This document shows positions 61,577-64,000 of a stretch of 64,000 nucleotides of DNA, in pieces. The stretch comes from Pelomyxa schiedti (taxonomy: Eukaryota; Evosea; Pelobiontida; Pelomyxidae), in assembly GCA_020536535.1 (NCBI GenBank), contig JAHLWZ010000792.1:138068-202067 (forward strand), given 5' to 3'. The stretch's first letter is position 1. Every line of letters begins with the position of its first letter. The notes below the pieces were generated by a model, which ran no database searches, was not told where the DNA came from, and saw nothing but the letters and a program-made list of their open reading frames with translations. Both the position numbers and the translations under genes were made by a program.

Positions 61577-62090
61577 TAAGATCGTCTGGATGATGTTGTT
61601 TTTTTTTTTTCGTGCATGTCAGCCGGCTTGCTTAGTCACCGACTCATAATTTTGGTCGCAATACGAAGCCCACAATGCTACAACATTATGCCTATGCTTT
61701 CTTGTGGATGTCAATTGGCAAACACAGCCACTGGCACTTCGCAGTTGGATCTTGGTGGCTACCAAGAGTCACGACGTGATTACTGGTTCATGCGGAACAA
61801 AAAGGCTGAGCGGCCGTGCGTAATGCTTCGTGTAAATGTGATTACTGGTCTTTGGTGAAGCCTGATGGGGAATGCTGGGGAATCGGCATACGGTTTCGGC
61901 AGTATTGTATGTCTCAAAGAGAAGGAAACCAACAGAGAAGTCAAATCTGAAGGTCAAGCCAATCTCTGACTCAGTTGCTGTGAATTTTTTTTCCTTTTTG
62001 ACCTTTCTTTTTTGTGCCCCTCGTAGTGATTTTCGCTAAAACCCACTCAAGAGGAGCTGGTGTAAGTGACACCCCTCCCGTACGTCATCA
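61577..62090. other. Intergenic region between divergent genes
   Basis: It separates the start of the SPX transporter and the start of the zinc-knuckle gene. Short open frames occur on both strands, but none shows a domain or a good splice pattern. I see only T-rich and A-rich runs. Confidence 0.5.
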
Positions 62091-63104
62091 ATGGCAGCAA
62101 CTGCACCACGAACGGGTGGCAATCCCCCTCAATGTTTCAAGTGTGGAGCAAGTACGTAACTTCTACCGGCAAAGTCTCGTTGCATAACCAACCACCCACA
62201 ACACCGTGTATATGGGTTGCTCGTTCTCCCTTTTGACCAAACTCTTCAGTTGGGCACGTGAACTCCCAGTGTACCAAGGTAGTACCACTCGACCCACACC
62301 AGTGCACGAGGTGCGCTTCGTTTTTGCATAAGGTGTGTATGACTAAATTGTGGGATTGGTGAGGGTGCGGCCACAAACACCTTTGCGGGGGAAAGGGCTT
62401 ATGGGAGTTTTTACCAAGTATTCACAAATGCGTAGGTGGCTGATTGCCCTGTAGTAAAAATGGAGGGACCCAAGTGCTTTACGTGTGGCGAATTGGGTCA
62501 CACGGTTAGAATCATTTTATTTCACTGAATTGTTTAAATTTGACTAATGAAACAGGACGCTAATTGCCCTCTTGATTTGAATGAATTTGTTGAGTGCTAC
62601 AACTGTGGTCAGAAAGCCCACACGTACCACAAGTGCCCACAGGTCCGTTTTCTTTTTTAAGTTCTTATATATCCCGTTTACATCTTGACAGTTGTTGGAG
62701 TATTTCTGTGTTTGCATGGCCTGTGGAGAACTAGGCCATCTCCCAAATGACCCCAAGTGCAAGGCACCACCAGAAATTCAGGACAATTCACCCATTTGCT
62801 TCAAGTGTGTTGACCACTCCAAATTGAGACGCTAAACTCGAAAACTCTGACCTTCAAACAAAACAGTTGCCGCCAACATGGGCACACTGCCCACAACTGC
62901 CCCACATTACCAGTACTCAAGCCCTTCTGCTACCGCTGTGGCTCAGATGAACACAACAACCAAGACTGCCCGAAAAAGAAAATCGAGGTATTCATGAATC
63001 CCGCCGTATCACGCCAACTAATTTAAATGCAGCCTGTGTGCTTTACTTGCAATCGCACCGGTCACACAGCAAAGGATTGCCCCAATGATAAAATGGACGC
63101 CTGA
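62091..63104 (+). CDS. CCHC zinc-knuckle nucleic-acid-binding protein (CNBP/Gis2-like)
   Basis: The start is MAATAPRTGGNPPQ. About eight CX2CX4HX4C zinc knuckles follow, several split by introns. They include CFKCGA with GHVNSQC, CFTCGELGHTDANC, CYNCGQKAHTYHKC, CMACGELGHLPNDPKC (one extra residue), CRQHGHTAHNC, CYRCGSDEHNNQDC and CFTCNRTGHTAKDC. Six introns of about 40-140 nt cut this short gene. Proteins made only of CCHC knuckles (CNBP, Gis2) bind single-stranded nucleic acid and act in mRNA translation control. No reverse transcriptase or capsid homology accompanies the knuckles, so it is not a retroelement Gag. The stop is at 63102-63104. Confidence 0.85.
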
Positions 63105-63364
63105 TACGGCAAACACAAAAGAACCCTTCAAGTGTTTTTGTTGTCTTCGCTTTTTTCTTTTCTATCGAAAATTGGCGACTTCTCGGCAGGAACTCGATGA
63201 AAACCCAGGGAAAAACTAACCCGCTTTCAACAAGATACAAGCGAATCCACCTCAGAGTAATTTAAGAACCGAACTCTGAGCGAGAATGATAACACAAAAA
63301 AACAAAAAGGAGATCAATAAAATCAATACTTACAAATAACAAGTCCACACCTAGTCGTAATACA

Positions 63365-64000
63365 ATGGCATCAACACCAGCAGCACTCGCAAAAGAGAAG
63401 GGAAACAAGGCCTATGGTGAGGGAAACTATCGCGAGGCTATTAGGCACTACAGCGACGCAATCAAGTTCGAACCAAGAAACCACGTTTTCTACAGCAACA
63501 GATCTGCTGCTTACGCGTAACTTCATTCTCCGTTAAACACAACAAAGCCGCATTCAACACCATTTTGTCTTGGTTGCTGGGGAACCTCTTTTTTTGTGGC
63601 CTCCCTTTTTCTTTCGCTTGATTCTGACATTTGATTCAGTGGCCTCGGTGAGTGGAAACAAGCACTGGAGGACGCCAACCAATGCTTGAGCCTTAATGCT
63701 GCGTGGGGAAGGGGTTACTTCCGAAAAGGAGTTGCTCTCATTGGCCTCAGGCGCCTCGACGAGGCCAAGGCCGCTCTTACCCTCGGAATTCAGAAAGAAC
63801 CTACTGTAAGCTTTGCACCTATCATTCAATCCATTTTACTTGCCACGTAGAACAACGAACTTCGAACCAAGTTGACCGAAGTTGAGGCGGAGCTAAGAAA
63901 ACTGAATAAATTCATGGGCCCAGACGGGGTTGGTCTTTTGCCAGTTAAAACAATCAACTAAATTAATTCCCAGAGACCCCTCCAAGGCTCTGCTCTTGCC
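63365..64000 (+). CDS. TPR co-chaperone, STI1/HOP-like (partial, runs off the window)
   Basis: The start [20 protein letters not shown] leads into TPR helices: [20 protein letters not shown] with [11 protein letters not shown], intron, [20 protein letters not shown], then [20 protein letters not shown]. This is the three-TPR clamp (TPR1) of STI1/HOP, whose KxxxN...NxxxY...KxxxR residues bind the EEVD tail of Hsp70. After [13 protein letters not shown] a donor and an AG acceptor near 63973 continue the gene beyond the window end. The first intron is about 120 nt. Other TPR clamp proteins (for example small TPR co-chaperones) cannot be excluded without the rest. Confidence 0.8.

Noticed and set aside
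62091-63104. Zinc knuckles as a retrotransposon Gag
   Set aside because: There are eight knuckles in an intron-split gene with no reverse transcriptase, protease or long terminal repeats nearby.

Overview
This is nuclear DNA from a free-living, probably amoeboid or flagellate, protist. It encodes cytosolic eukaryotic ribosomal protein uS12 (RPS23), eEF2, Mediator-like, PI3-kinase, F-box and Rho proteins. Almost every gene is interrupted by GT-AG introns of about 20 to 150 nt, and all three standard stop codons are used. Genes are packed tightly, often 50 to 150 bp apart, on both strands. I cannot name the lineage from sequence alone. The Ras, Rho, PI3K and TKL signalling content resembles Amoebozoa or other phagotrophic protists, but that is only an impression.

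Layout. 1-3 kb: poorly recognisable sequence with a long inverted repeat and an unidentified minus-strand gene. 3-5.4 kb: an intronless DUF4291 gene and a Pho88/SND3-like gene, tail to tail. 5.6-15 kb: two secreted, probably GPI-anchored heparinase II/III-like lyases on opposite strands, with RPS23 between them. 15.2-20.3 kb: a PPP phosphatase with an F-box-like leader, then eEF2. 20.5-26 kb: a two-repeat protein of unknown type, a beta-helix/solute-binding receptor-like membrane protein, and a MED4-like subunit. 26-33.5 kb: one long gene joining a RasGAP domain to a class I PI3-kinase. 33.7-42.5 kb: a nuclear-type unknown, a TKL kinase, an SDR and a small secreted protein. 42.8-46.9 kb: a Kelch/F-box/Rho GTPase fusion and an HD-domain hydrolase. 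47-55 kb: a small repeat element, then a giant TPR/GTPase/RasGEF-like/VPS9 protein. 54.9-61.6 kb: an acetylornithine deacetylase-like domain fused to a PLP decarboxylase, then an SPX-SLC13 phosphate transporter. 62-64 kb: a CCHC zinc-knuckle protein and the start of an STI1-like TPR co-chaperone.

The most notable theme is domain fusion in small-GTPase signalling and metabolism. I followed reading frames across candidate splice sites for four cases. The Kelch/F-box/Rho gene ends in a CAAX box, and the RasGAP-PI3K gene keeps the arginine finger and the kinase DRHN/DFG motifs. The deacetylase-decarboxylase gene has an uninterrupted junction exon, and the phosphatase carries an F-box-like leader. 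Exon boundaries are hand-derived from GT-AG signals and frame continuity; there is no transcript evidence here. Gene spans are coding start to stop, introns included.
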